Part shown: positions 51,845-60,323 of the stretch, piece after piece
How positions within the stretch are numbered: the stretch's first letter is position 1
Layout: the number at the start of each line of letters is the position of its first letter
Origin: Rossellomorea sp. BNER
GTDB taxonomy: Bacteria; Bacillota; Bacilli; Bacillales; Bacillaceae_B
Direction: 5' to 3'
Assembly: GCA_024213275.1 (NCBI GenBank)
Contig: JANAVG010000006.1
Span: 62,001-126,000, forward strand
DNA: 64,000 nucleotides
Program-made: the position numbers and the translations under genes
The notes under the pieces: model-generated
Told to the model about the DNA's origin: nothing
Seen by the model: the letters and a program-made list of their open reading frames with translations, nothing else
The model's database searches: none

Positions 51845-53053
51845 TTAATCCACTGTTATCTCATTTATAGGAGAATTTGCTATCGTACCAGTTCTGCGAA
51901 TTTTTAAATCGATATCTACCTTAACTGGCATTTCTGTAAACAGTTGATTCCAATTATCCTTGTTCTTTTTCCAATATTCAGGGTTAGATCGATGTATAGC
52001 TTCTCCGAAACCAAATAGATCTGATTCATATTTGTTTTGGGTTACTTTTAAAGCAGCATTAATTTTATCTTTAATTTTTTTTTCCGTTCTTTTTTCTAAT
52101 TCAGCAATTTTCTTGGATTTAGTTAAATCAAGTCCCTTGCACCCTATTTCAGCCACATTTCCTTCAGCTTGAACCTTAATATTTCCCTGTGGTTTTCCAT
52201 CTTTAATCCCCGCTACCAGATCCGCTTTTGTTTCAAGGATCTCAATTCCTGCGTTTCCTTCTTCTTTAGGGCAAGAGATGGTTACAATGGTACTTTTCAC
52301 TTTGTCCAAAGCATAGTGAAGACCTTTACTTTCGAATTCATTTAACCAACCAATTAATTTATCTCCTTTAAATACAGCTAACCCTTGATATTGCAATTGT
52401 GTTAAAGGTTCTATCTGTTCTAAATTTTGTTTGCTTTTTCCTGCTTGGACATCTCCATCTATGCGGATTCCTGTTAATTTTACTTCCTTTCCATCACTGA
52501 CCAGTTCTTCGATCAGTTGATCCAATGTCAAAGTTGCACTCGGTGCCCACGCTTCTTCTGATGTTTCAAGGGACGAAAATAATTTATTTGATGGAATATC
52601 TTCTAAGGGAGTTAAGACTTTTAAAACATCTTCAGCTCTAGCATCTTTTGCGACGGCGAAATAAAAATCAGTTCGAAGTTCTTGATCCCTCGATAACAAA
52701 TCTAATACCTCACTTATTCCCTCTTTAGCGAGTTCATCTCCCAAAATGACCATTCGAAGATGTGCGGCATAAATTTTTCGTGGTGCGGTGGTCGTCATTC
52801 TCCTAATAGCTTCGAGTAATGTTTTTCCGGTTGATTTATAAACAATAACAGGTGTTTTACTCCCGCCGCCCGCTTTTGCTGCGATTTCCCCAGGATTAAC
52901 GACTTGAAAGGTAACCGTGTATTGATCATCCGATTTATCAATCCCCATTCCGATACCAATTGCCAACTCATTTAACTCTATTCGGTTCCAGCATCCGGTA
53001 AGAAGGGTGCAAAGAATTAGGGAAATCACCATTTTAAGGAATCTTCTATACAT
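51845..53053 (-). CDS. Germinant receptor C subunit (GerC-like lipoprotein)
   Basis: Protein of 402 residues with lipobox LLTGC (Cys21), then CWNRIELNELAIGIGMGID and the Ger(x)C domains. It anchors on the outer face of the spore inner membrane and scaffolds the receptor. AGGAGA precedes the ATG. It is the first gene of the operon, whereas A-B-C is the common order; the 144-bp gap to gerA holds no obvious feature. Confidence 0.94.
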   Translation of the reverse strand: MYRRFLKMVISLILCTLLTGCWNRIELNELAIGIGMGIDKSDDQYTVTFQVVNPGEIAAKAGGGSKTPVIVYKSTGKTLLEAIRRMTTTAPRKIYAAHLRMVILGDELAKEGISEVLDLLSRDQELRTDFYFAVAKDARAEDVLKVLTPLEDIPSNKLFSSLETSEEAWAPSATLTLDQLIEELVSDGKEVKLTGIRIDGDVQAGKSKQNLEQIEPLTQLQYQGLAVFKGDKLIGWLNEFESKGLHYALDKVKSTIVTISCPKEEGNAGIEILETKADLVAGIKDGKPQGNIKVQAEGNVAEIGCKGLDLTKSKKIAELEKRTEKKIKDKINAALKVTQNKYESDLFGFGEAIHRSNPEYWKKNKDNWNQLFTEMPVKVDIDLKIRRTGTIANSPINEITVD

Positions 53054-53072
53054 CTAAAATCTCCTAACTAGA

Positions 53073-53101
53073 TATTTATCCGGCCACTCCAATATCGATA
53101 C
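53073..53101 (-). promoter_or_regulatory. Candidate forespore (sigma-F/G) promoter of the ger operon
   Basis: On the minus strand GTATC, 15 bp, GGATAAATA. This is close to the sigma-F type consensus (GYATA, 15, GGNNANANT) and lies 20 bp before the gerC start, allowing a short leader. Confidence 0.4.
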
Positions 53102-53257
53102 ATTATTTATTTCTTTTAGCTTTTAATTAAAGAGTAGTTATTATTCACGGTTCTAATGATTCTTACAAATAACTTTGGATAAGAAATGAAAGGATGTTAT
53201 CAGACATCCCCCGGAAAGGAGCTCTGAAAAAATAAAGATCTTTAGGTTCTTATTACA

Positions 53258-53399
53258 AAAGGCTCTTTTCGTAAACTTTGTTGCTTTTGGTTAATTATAA
53301 ACATCTTAAATATTATGACGAAAAGATGCCCCGAAACCTTAATACTTACGGGTTTCTAATCTTGTTCGAAAAGCAACAATCTATTCGAAAACAGCCTTA
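53258..53399. repeat. R2b palindrome repeat, copy 5
   Basis: AAGGCTCTTTTCGTAAACTTTGTTGC and the inverse GCAACAATCTATTCGAAAACAGCCTT. The interior GACGAAAAGATGCCCCGAAACC...ACGGGTTTCTAA is nearly identical to that of the copy at 58640 and differs from copies 1-4. The gap 53102-53257 has no other feature. Confidence 0.8.
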
Positions 53400-53401
53400 C
53401 A

Positions 53402-53440
53402 AAATAAAAAACGAGTCATGAAAGAGAGATTCATGACTCG
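53402..53440 (-). terminator. Terminator of the YjcZ-type gene
   Basis: CGAGTCATGAA and TTCATGACTCG form an 11-bp perfect stem; on the minus strand it is followed by TTTTTTATTTT. It lies 9 bp after the small gene. Confidence 0.88.
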
Positions 53441-53448
53441 CTTGGTAA

Positions 53449-53595
53449 TTAACAACCTTTAAAGGAAGCACCAATAATGATTAACAGAATAAATAAAACA
53501 ACGATTAAGGCAAAGCCTCCACCATGTCTGTTGCCGCCATAACCAAAATTATTGCCACCATACCCATATCCTCCGTACCTATTGCAAAAAAACAT
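53449..53595 (-). CDS. YjcZ-family sporulation peptide
   Basis: Short gene of 48 codons plus stop. A Gly/Tyr/Asn-rich head ([19 protein letters not shown]) is followed by the family tail [19 protein letters not shown] and GC. GGGAGGG lies 7 bases before the ATG. The family is made during sporulation and found in spores; function is not well defined. It is followed by a strong terminator and lies just upstream of the ger operon on the same strand. An overlapping frame (53505-53687) in another phase is rejected. Confidence 0.88.
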   Translation of the reverse strand: MFFCNRYGGYGYGGNNFGYGGNRHGGGFALIVVLFILLIIIGASFKGC

Positions 53596-53904
53596 ATCGT
53601 TTCCCTCCCAACCTTTTTTCTAGTCCATATTATGAGAGAATAAATGGTTTTGCTTGTACTCGTGTCCATGATACGAATATCCTCCATTCATGCAATTAAT
53701 AGAGCTTTATCATGAAATCGAGTCTCGGTAGTTCTTCTATAGGCTTCATCTTTTTCAGGAATTTTCGATTAAAAGGATAATAAGAATGAAGGAAATGTAT
53801 AATCATTCGACAACTTTATACAATCTTTACACTATGAAAAAGTTACCTCAATATCTATTTGCTAATCTACTTATGATTCTAGTAAGCAGAGGAGGAAATT
53901 TTTA

Positions 53905-55101
53905 ATGAGTAATCATGATTCGAATAAAGGCTTGAATAGAAGAGATTTTATCAAAATTGGCGGTATGAGTACAGTTGCGTTAACACTTGGATCTGTCGGG
54001 CTTCCATCGGATTTATTGGGGGAAAGCAAGACATATGCAAAAAAACATCAGAATGCAAAGCTTAAATTTAATCAGGATGGGAAATTTAAAGTGGTCCAAT
54101 TTAACGATACTCAAGATGATGAGCGAATTGATCGAAGAACGATCGAACTTATGGAGAAGGTTCTTGATTCAGAAAAACCAGACTTCGTTGTGCTGAATGG
54201 CGACAATATCTCCAGTGGCTGTGATACGGCTATGGAGATGAAGCAAGCGATGAATAATGTCGTCCAGCCAATGGAAAAACGGGAAATCAAATGGGCTGTT
54301 ACATTTGGAAATCATGATGAAGATTCGACCCCGAATAGTGGTGTAGATGAGGAAGCAATGCTTAAGTTTTATATGTCATACCAATACAATTGCAATGAGC
54401 CTGGGGAGAAAAACCTTACAGGAACGGGTAACATGAATTTACTTATCAACAACTCAAAAGGCAATAAAGCCGCTTTTAACCTATGGCTCCTTGACAGTGG
54501 GAGATACGCACCAAAAACGATTGCGGGTCAGAGTTTTGAAGGTTATCCTACATGGGACTGGCTTCGTTTTAATCAAGTAAATTGGTATTATGAAACTTCT
54601 AAGGAGTTGGAGAAGCAATCTGGGAAGAAGATTCCTTCACTTGTATTCATTCATATCCCATTATGGGAACATCGATATATGTGGTTCGCGAGTGTTGACG
54701 AAAGAACGGAAGCCCATCATGCTGTTGGAGTAGAAAGACATAATATTGTTGGCGAAAGAAACGAGGACGAATGTCCTGGTCCTGTTAATAGCGGCCTATT
54801 TTCTGCGATGCTAGAGCGGGGAGATGTTAAGGGAGTATTCTGTGGTCATGACCATATCAATACATATGCAGGTAATTATTACGGGATCATGCTTGGTTAT
54901 GGCGGCAATACCGGGTTTGGTACGTATGGATTATCAGGTGCTGAAAGAAATCGATTGCGTGGGGCTAGAGTCTTTAATTTAGATGAAAATACAGAAGATG
55001 TTCTAGTCGAAACCCATATGGTGTTCGCTAAGGATTATGGGATTGACTTAACAGCAAATGACCAGAGTATTGATCCGTTGCCGTTAGAGGATGGTAAATA
55101 G
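53905..55101 (+). CDS. Tat-exported metallophosphoesterase
   Basis: Protein of 398 residues. The Tat signal has NRRDFIK at residues 11-17, a hydrophobic stretch and a cleavage region near TYAKK. Calcineurin-like motifs follow: FNDTQDDE, LNGDNISSG, FGNHDED, FIHIPLWEH and FCGHDHINTYAG. The first motif has Gln where His is usual (D-x-H), a variant seen in some Dcr2/purple-acid-phosphatase-like groups. It probably hydrolyses phosphate esters outside the cell. AGAGGAGG precedes the ATG. Nothing definite is seen in 53596-53904. Confidence 0.9.
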   Translation: MSNHDSNKGLNRRDFIKIGGMSTVALTLGSVGLPSDLLGESKTYAKKHQNAKLKFNQDGKFKVVQFNDTQDDERIDRRTIELMEKVLDSEKPDFVVLNGDNISSGCDTAMEMKQAMNNVVQPMEKREIKWAVTFGNHDEDSTPNSGVDEEAMLKFYMSYQYNCNEPGEKNLTGTGNMNLLINNSKGNKAAFNLWLLDSGRYAPKTIAGQSFEGYPTWDWLRFNQVNWYYETSKELEKQSGKKIPSLVFIHIPLWEHRYMWFASVDERTEAHHAVGVERHNIVGERNEDECPGPVNSGLFSAMLERGDVKGVFCGHDHINTYAGNYYGIMLGYGGNTGFGTYGLSGAERNRLRGARVFNLDENTEDVLVETHMVFAKDYGIDLTANDQSIDPLPLEDGK

Positions 55102-55178
55102 AAAGTACGCACATAAAAAAGAAATTAGGCCTAAAAAGGGTTTGTTTTAAAAAGGGGCGATTATTGAGCTGAGCTATT

Positions 55179-55232
55179 AATTTGTCCAGAAGAGGCAATA
55201 TTTTGTCTGTTACTGCCGATAATTTGTCCAGT
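55179..55232. repeat. Array with 21-bp period, word AATTTGTCCAG
   Basis: TTTGTC begins at 55181, 55202 and 55223, each 21 bp apart, within (A/T)ATTTGTCCAG-like words. Only three copies. The remaining part of the 545-bp gap holds the nested R1 element below. Confidence 0.5.
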
Positions 55233-55350
55233 TTCCATATATATTGACCGTTCGACACAAAACACTACAGAATTCGCAAAGCTACAAGGATAATCACATG
55301 CGAATCGATTTGTTATGAACTTTTAAAAAGTGAGTACTCAAATAATTTTA

Positions 55351-55549
55351 AGATGGACTGTCTAAAAAGATGCCGGAACCATATAATCTGCTCGGGGCAG
55401 TCCAAAAAGGGGCCGGAGCCGCTATGTTTTCCATATATAGAAGATGTCCTTGAGGCTTTCTTCTACATAATGAAGTTTGTGGTTCCTGACACTTGGGTTT
55501 TTGGAGAGCCCCATTGAAGTTGTGGTTCCTGTCTTTGGACAGTTCTATT
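55351..55549. repeat. Two nested R1 repeats, copy 8
   Basis: Outer arms GATGGACTGTCTAAAAAG...CCGGAACCAT and ATTGAAGTTGTGGTTCCTGTC-TTTGGACAG; inner full copy at 55392-55512 with arms CGGGGCAGTCCAAAAAGGGG and GGGTTTTTGGAGAGCCCC. One R1 element has inserted into another, as at 44488. Confidence 0.85.
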
Positions 55550-55646
55550 TTTATATAATCCTCTATTATCAACACCCTTTTTAAAAAAATAAAGTATATG
55601 CTAGGATAAATAGGAATAAAGAGACGATGAAATAAGGGTGAAGAGT

Positions 55647-56591
55647 ATGAGTGATATTGAGAAGGATCAATTAAGTATTGAAGTGGCAAAGCTCTATTAT
55701 TTATCGAACTTTGGGCAGCAGCAAATTGCCGATAAACTTAAAATATCTAGGCCGGCTATTTCAAGATTATTAAGTTATGCCAAAGAAAAAGGGTATGTAC
55801 AGATCGAGATACGAGACCCATATACCGATATGGACCAATTAGCGAAAGATGTAAAGGAACGATATGGTTTAGAAGATATTATTGTGACTTCCTCACCATC
55901 AGACGATTACGAGACCATTAAACAGTCTATTAGTAAATCGGCGGCAGATTATCTTCAAAATAACGTTAAGCAGGGTGATATTTTAGGAGTTAGTTGGGGA
56001 ACGACTATTTATGAGACATCTAAACGTATGATGAAACAAGCCATTAAAGGTGTAACGGTTGTCCAGTTAAAAGGTGGGATCAGTCATTCGAAAGTCATGA
56101 CTCATGCTTATGAAACGATTGGGCTGTTTGCAGATGCGTTTAATACCATTCCGATGCATTTACCGCTTCCCGTCGTCTTTGATAATGCGCAAGTGAAAAA
56201 GCAAGTCGAGGAAGATCGCCATATTCGCCGAATCATTGAAATGGGGCGTCAAGCGAATATTGCTGTTTTTACCGTTGGGACCGTTCGTGATGAGGCTTTA
56301 CTGTTTAAACTTGGCTACTTTAACTCTGAAGAAAAAGATCTATTACAGAAAGAAGCTGTGGGTGACATTTGTTCACGCTTTTTTAATGAAAATGGTGAAA
56401 TTGTTCATGAAGAAATTAACAATCGAACGATTGGGATTGAATTACAAGAATTAGAACAAAAAGAAAAGGCGATTCTAGTAGCTGGTGGGAAGCCCAAATT
56501 AAAAGCCATCAAAGGCGCGCTGACAGGAAATCATGCGAATGTTTTAATTACAGATCAATATACAGCAGAACGTCTATTAAGGGACACCTGA
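55647..56591 (+). CDS. deoR: Deoxyribonucleoside regulator (SorC/DeoR family)
   Basis: Protein of 314 residues. An N-terminal helix-turn-helix (about 20-50, FGQQQIADKLKISRPAISRLLSYAKEKG) precedes a SorC-type sugar-phosphate-binding domain. Size and neighbours match B. subtilis DeoR, which represses dra-nupC-pdp and is released by deoxyribose 5-phosphate. The ATG at 55647 is preferred to the GTG at 55638, which overlaps AAGGGTG. Not to be confused with the unrelated DeoR/GlpR family. Confidence 0.93.
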   Translation: MSDIEKDQLSIEVAKLYYLSNFGQQQIADKLKISRPAISRLLSYAKEKGYVQIEIRDPYTDMDQLAKDVKERYGLEDIIVTSSPSDDYETIKQSISKSAADYLQNNVKQGDILGVSWGTTIYETSKRMMKQAIKGVTVVQLKGGISHSKVMTHAYETIGLFADAFNTIPMHLPLPVVFDNAQVKKQVEEDRHIRRIIEMGRQANIAVFTVGTVRDEALLFKLGYFNSEEKDLLQKEAVGDICSRFFNENGEIVHEEINNRTIGIELQELEQKEKAILVAGGKPKLKAIKGALTGNHANVLITDQYTAERLLRDT

Positions 56592-56615
56592 ACATAATTT
56601 CAGATGTCCTTTTAC
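56580..56615 (+). terminator. deoR terminator overlapping a DeoR-like palindrome
   Basis: GGACACCTGAA and TTCAGATGTCC pair with one mismatch and are followed by TTTT. The loop-proximal CTGAACATAATTTCAG (56588-56603) resembles the B. subtilis DeoR operator palindrome, so the site may serve both purposes, just upstream of the deoC promoter. Confidence 0.65.
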
Positions 56616-56639
56616 ATTTGTTCAAAAACAAGTTATAAT
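56611..56639 (+). promoter_or_regulatory. Sigma-A promoter of deoC-nupC-pdp
   Basis: TTTACA (56611-56616), exactly 17 bp, TATAAT (56634-56639). The deoC start is 51 bases beyond the -10. Confidence 0.8.
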
Positions 56640-56652
56640 GAAAACGAAATCA
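56638..56652 (+). promoter_or_regulatory. cre (CcpA) site
   Basis: ATGAAAACGAAATCA matches the degenerate cre consensus WTGNAANCGNWNNCA at all fixed positions. It overlaps the transcription start region, the normal place for catabolite repression of this operon. Confidence 0.7.
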
Positions 56653-56689
56653 AAATCAAAATCAAAGAAAATTTGGAGGATATAAATAT

Positions 56690-57358
56690 ATGAATATAGC
56701 AAAATATATCGATCATACAGCATTAAAAGCAGATACAAGCAAGGAAGCTATACAAAAACTTATTGACGAAGCAAAGCAATATAAATTTAAATCTGTTTGT
56801 GTGAATCCTGGATATGTTTCATTTGCAAGTGAACAATTAAAAGATACAGATGTTGAAGTTTGTACGGTCATTGGTTTTCCACTAGGGGCATCAACAACCA
56901 AAACAAAGGTATTTGAAACCAAAGATGCTATCGATAAAGGTGCAACGGAAATCGATATGGTTATTAATGTAAGCTTGTTAAAAGATAAAGAAAATGATGC
57001 AGTTGAACATGAAATTAGTGAAATTGTTAAAGCAGCAAAAGGAAAAGCCATTGTTAAAGTAATTATTGAAACGGCATTATTAACAGATGAAGAGAAAGAA
57101 AGAGCATGTCTTTTAGCGAAAAAAGCAAATGCAGACTTTGTCAAAACTTCAACTGGTTTTTCAACAGGTGGTGCAACCGTTGAAGACATTAAGTTAATGC
57201 GTTCTGTGGTTGGCGGAGACATGGGTGTTAAAGCAAGTGGAGGCATTCGTACAATTGAGGATGTAAACAATATGATCGAAGCTGGTGCCTCACGAATTGG
57301 AGCAAGTGCAGGGGTTTCTATTATTAAAGGTGAGAGTAACAGTGTAGAAAATTATTAA
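56690..57358 (+). CDS. deoC: Deoxyribose-phosphate aldolase
   Basis: Cytosolic class I aldolase of 222 residues that splits 2-deoxyribose 5-phosphate to glyceraldehyde 3-phosphate and acetaldehyde. The Schiff-base Lys152 lies in FVKTSTGF, with Asp89 in TEIDMVINV and [10 protein letters not shown] near the phosphate site. TTGGAGG precedes the ATG. First structural gene of the deoxyribonucleoside operon. Confidence 0.97.
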   Translation: MNIAKYIDHTALKADTSKEAIQKLIDEAKQYKFKSVCVNPGYVSFASEQLKDTDVEVCTVIGFPLGASTTKTKVFETKDAIDKGATEIDMVINVSLLKDKENDAVEHEISEIVKAAKGKAIVKVIIETALLTDEEKERACLLAKKANADFVKTSTGFSTGGATVEDIKLMRSVVGGDMGVKASGGIRTIEDVNNMIEAGASRIGASAGVSIIKGESNSVENY

Positions 57359-57396
57359 GTTATTTTACTAGTTAATGTCGGGTCAGGGGATTTTCA

Positions 57397-57425
57397 AAAA
57401 CCATCTAAGGATGGTTTTCCCTATT
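57397..57425 (+). terminator. Hairpin between deoC and nupC
   Basis: AAAACCATC (57397-57405) and GATGGTTTT (57410-57418), then CCCTATTTTT. It could partly terminate transcription and lower nupC-pdp expression. Confidence 0.6.
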
Positions 57426-57462
57426 TTTGCATCAAAAGAAAACGCTTACTAGGAGATGGATT

Positions 57463-58641
57463 ATGCACTATATTATAGGAATTATCGGGCTTTTTGTCTT
57501 TTTATTTTTAGCTTGGGTAATGAGTAGTGACAAAAAGAACATAAAAATAAAACCGATTATCACCATGCTAGTAATTCAGGTTGTTTTAGGTTTTATTTTA
57601 CTCAATACATTCGTTGGAACCTTTATTGTTGGACATATTGCACGGGTTTTTGAGAAGTTACTAGGGTTTGCGGCAGAAGGCGTCAATTTTGTATTTGGCG
57701 GCTTAGTAAATGTTGAAGAATCTACTTTCTTTATTGGTGTGTTATTACCTATTATATTTATTTCAGCCTTAATCGGGATCCTTCAATACATGAGAATATT
57801 ACCGGCTTTCATGAAGGGAATCGGTTTTATATTAAGTAAAGTCAATGGCATGGGGAAATTAGAGTCATACAATGCGGTGGCAAGTGCTATGATCGGCCAA
57901 TCAGAAGTCTTTATTACTTTAAAAAATCAATTGGCCCATATCTCAAATCAACGACTTTACACATTATGTGCATCTGCGATGTCAACCGTTTCAATGGCCA
58001 TTGTGGGCTCGTATATGACATTAATAAAGCCGGAGTATGTGGTTACCGCCATCGTTTTAAATTTGTTTGGTGGTTTTATCATCGCGTCCATCATCAACCC
58101 TTACACCGTTCGTGAAGAGGAAGATTTAATTGATACTAAAGAAAAGAAGCAATCTTTCTTTGAAGTATTAGGTGAATATATTTTAGATGGATTTAAAGTA
58201 GCAGTGATTGTTGGGGCAATGTTAATCGGTTTCGTAGCGATCATAGCAATGATCAATGGAATTTTTGATGCCTTGTTTGGGGTAACTTTCCAACAGGTGT
58301 TAGGTTATGTATTCGCACCACTTGCATTTATGACGGGTATTCCATGGTCTGAAAGTGTGAATGCCGGAAGTATTATGGCAACGAAGATTGTAACAAACGA
58401 ATTTGTGGCAATGGGTGAACTTGCAGGTACAACCATAGATTTTAGTGAGAGAACGACCGCTTTAATCTCTGTATTCCTAGTATCGTTTGCTAACTTTTCA
58501 TCAATTGGGATTATTTCTGGAGCTGTTAAAGGTTTAAATGATGAAAAAGGAAATGTGGTTGCGAAGTTTGGATTGAAATTACTTTACGGTGCAACATTAG
58601 TAAGCTTCTTAACAACAGCGATTGTTGGATTAATTTATTAA
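57463..58641 (+). CDS. nupC: Nucleoside transporter NupC (CNT family)
   Basis: Membrane protein of 392 residues, matching Bacillus NupC in size. The CNT motifs KVNGMGKLESYNAVASAMIGQSEVFITLKNQ-type block and GIPWSESVNAGSIMATKIVTNEFVAM-type block are present. It is a proton-coupled pyrimidine-nucleoside importer. AGGAG lies 8 bases before the ATG at 57463, which is chosen over an upstream TTG. Confidence 0.95.
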   Translation: MHYIIGIIGLFVFLFLAWVMSSDKKNIKIKPIITMLVIQVVLGFILLNTFVGTFIVGHIARVFEKLLGFAAEGVNFVFGGLVNVEESTFFIGVLLPIIFISALIGILQYMRILPAFMKGIGFILSKVNGMGKLESYNAVASAMIGQSEVFITLKNQLAHISNQRLYTLCASAMSTVSMAIVGSYMTLIKPEYVVTAIVLNLFGGFIIASIINPYTVREEEDLIDTKEKKQSFFEVLGEYILDGFKVAVIVGAMLIGFVAIIAMINGIFDALFGVTFQQVLGYVFAPLAFMTGIPWSESVNAGSIMATKIVTNEFVAMGELAGTTIDFSERTTALISVFLVSFANFSSIGIISGAVKGLNDEKGNVVAKFGLKLLYGATLVSFLTTAIVGLIY

Positions 58642-58804
58642 GGCTCTTTTCTTAAATTTTGTTGCTCTTGGTCAATTATAAACATCTATAATATTCAATT
58701 TTAGTAAAACATTTATTGCTTTGACGAAAAGATGCCCAGAAATCTTAATACTTACGGGTTTCTAACCTTGTTCGAAAGCAACAATCAATGCGAAAATAGC
58801 ATTT
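58640..58804. repeat. R2b palindrome repeat, copy 6, inside the deo operon
   Basis: AAGGCTCTTTTCTTAAATTTTGTTGC and the inverse GCAACAATCAATGCGAAAATAGC, with the interior GACGAAAAGATGCCC...ACGGGTTTCTAAC shared with the copy at 53258. It starts in the nupC stop codon and separates nupC from pdp. Confidence 0.8.
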
Positions 58805-58854
58805 ATTAAAATGTAACTTGATTTTTAAAGGTGAACATAAAGGAGAGCATAGAC

Positions 58855-60156
58855 ATGAGAATGGTTGATTTAATTGAAAAGAAACGAGAAGGACATGAAT
58901 TAACAAAAGCAGAAATTCAGTTTATTATTGCTGGTTATACAAAAGGAGATATTCCGGACTATCAAATAAGTGCCTTTCTAATGGCAGTCTATTTCAATGA
59001 TATGACAGATCAAGAACGAGCTCAATTAACGATGGCGATGGTTGAATCAGGTGATACTATTGATTTATCAGCTATTCATGGAATTAAAGTGGATAAGCAT
59101 AGTACAGGTGGAGTCGGGGATACAACGACTTTAGTATTAGCACCATTAGTGGCAGCACTTGATATCCCAGTGGCGAAAATGTCAGGACGTGGACTTGGTC
59201 ATACAGGTGGTACGATTGATAAATTAGAGAGTATCGAAGGTTTCCATGTTGAAATTTCAACGGATGACTTTATTGAATACGTGAATCGGGACAAAATTGC
59301 CGTTATCGGTCAAACAGGAAACTTAACACCCGCTGACAAAAAATTATATGCCCTACGTGATGTAACAGCAACAGTCAATGCCATTCCTTTAATCGCAAGC
59401 TCAATCATGAGTAAAAAAATTGCGGCAGGATCAGATGCGATTGTACTTGATGTAAAGACAGGCGCAGGAGCGTTTATGAAAACAATTGAAGACGCTGAAC
59501 AACTAGCAAGTGCAATGGTCAAGATCGGTCGAGAGGTCGGACGTCAAACCATGGCGGTCATATCTGATATGTCACAGCCTCTAGGATATGCGATTGGAAA
59601 TGCTCTAGAAATGAAAGAAGCCATTGATACACTAAGAGGCGAAGGACCTGAAGATTTAACAGAGTTATCGCTATTACTTGGCAGCCAGATGGTTGTATTA
59701 GCGAAAAAAGCGGATACTCTTGAAGAGGCAAGAGGAATGTTACAAGAAGTCATTGATAATGGAAAAGCTCTCGAAAAGTTCAAAGTCTTTATTAAAAATC
59801 AAGGGGGAGATCCTTCCATTGTCGATCAACCAGAAAAGTTACCAGAAGCGGCTTATAAAATCGATGTACCTGCAAAACAAAGTGGTTTTATTTCAAAGAT
59901 TGTTGCGGATGAAATGGGTGTAGCATCCATGTTACTAGGGGCTGGCCGTGCCACAAAGGAAGATGACATTGACTTAGCGGTTGGAATTGTCCTAAAAGCA
60001 AAAATCGGTGATGAAGTGAAAGAAGGGGACCCTCTAGTAACGATTCATTCGAACCAAGAAAATGTCGACGAAGTTATTGAAAAAGTATACGATTGCATCT
60101 CTTTTGCAGATGTAGTTGAATCACCTAAATTAGTTCATCGAGTGATTACAGAGTAA
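58855..60156 (+). CDS. pdp: Pyrimidine-nucleoside phosphorylase
   Basis: Cytosolic enzyme of 433 residues, the size of the B. subtilis protein, splitting uridine, thymidine and deoxyuridine with phosphate. Motifs: [23 protein letters not shown] head, [15 protein letters not shown] (phosphate and ribose site) and [21 protein letters not shown] precedes the ATG at 58855; the GTG at 58831 has no such box. Last gene of the operon. Confidence 0.96.
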   Translation: MRMVDLIEKKREGHELTKAEIQFIIAGYTKGDIPDYQISAFLMAVYFNDMTDQERAQLTMAMVESGDTIDLSAIHGIKVDKHSTGGVGDTTTLVLAPLVAALDIPVAKMSGRGLGHTGGTIDKLESIEGFHVEISTDDFIEYVNRDKIAVIGQTGNLTPADKKLYALRDVTATVNAIPLIASSIMSKKIAAGSDAIVLDVKTGAGAFMKTIEDAEQLASAMVKIGREVGRQTMAVISDMSQPLGYAIGNALEMKEAIDTLRGEGPEDLTELSLLLGSQMVVLAKKADTLEEARGMLQEVIDNGKALEKFKVFIKNQGGDPSIVDQPEKLPEAAYKIDVPAKQSGFISKIVADEMGVASMLLGAGRATKEDDIDLAVGIVLKAKIGDEVKEGDPLVTIHSNQENVDEVIEKVYDCISFADVVESPKLVHRVITE

Positions 60157-60196
60157 TCAATAAATATTCCCATATTATTACTAATAGAAAAAGAAC

Positions 60197-60320
60197 AGAG
60201 AGGTTGTCTCAATACAGGGTGCCAGGAATTCTAGCTCAGTATATAGAGGAATCTATCGAAGATCCTCTATATACTTCGAAACAATACTGGTTGCAAACCC
60301 TTTATTGGACAACCTCTTTA
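60197..60320. repeat. R1 long-palindrome repeat, copy 9
   Basis: AGAGAGGTTGTCTCAATA and the inverse TATTGGACAACCTCTTTA, with TATATAGAGGAATC paired to GATCCTCTATATAC. It lies between two convergent genes and ends 3 bp from the peptidase stop. Confidence 0.8.
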
Positions 60321-60323
60321 TTT

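Noticed and set aside
53505..53687. 60-codon minus-strand frame
   Set aside because: Overlaps the YjcZ-type gene in another phase; the YjcZ frame has the better ribosome site, terminator and family match.
56713..57270. 185-codon frame antisense to deoC
   Set aside because: Mirror of a well-supported aldolase gene; composition typical of an antisense shadow.
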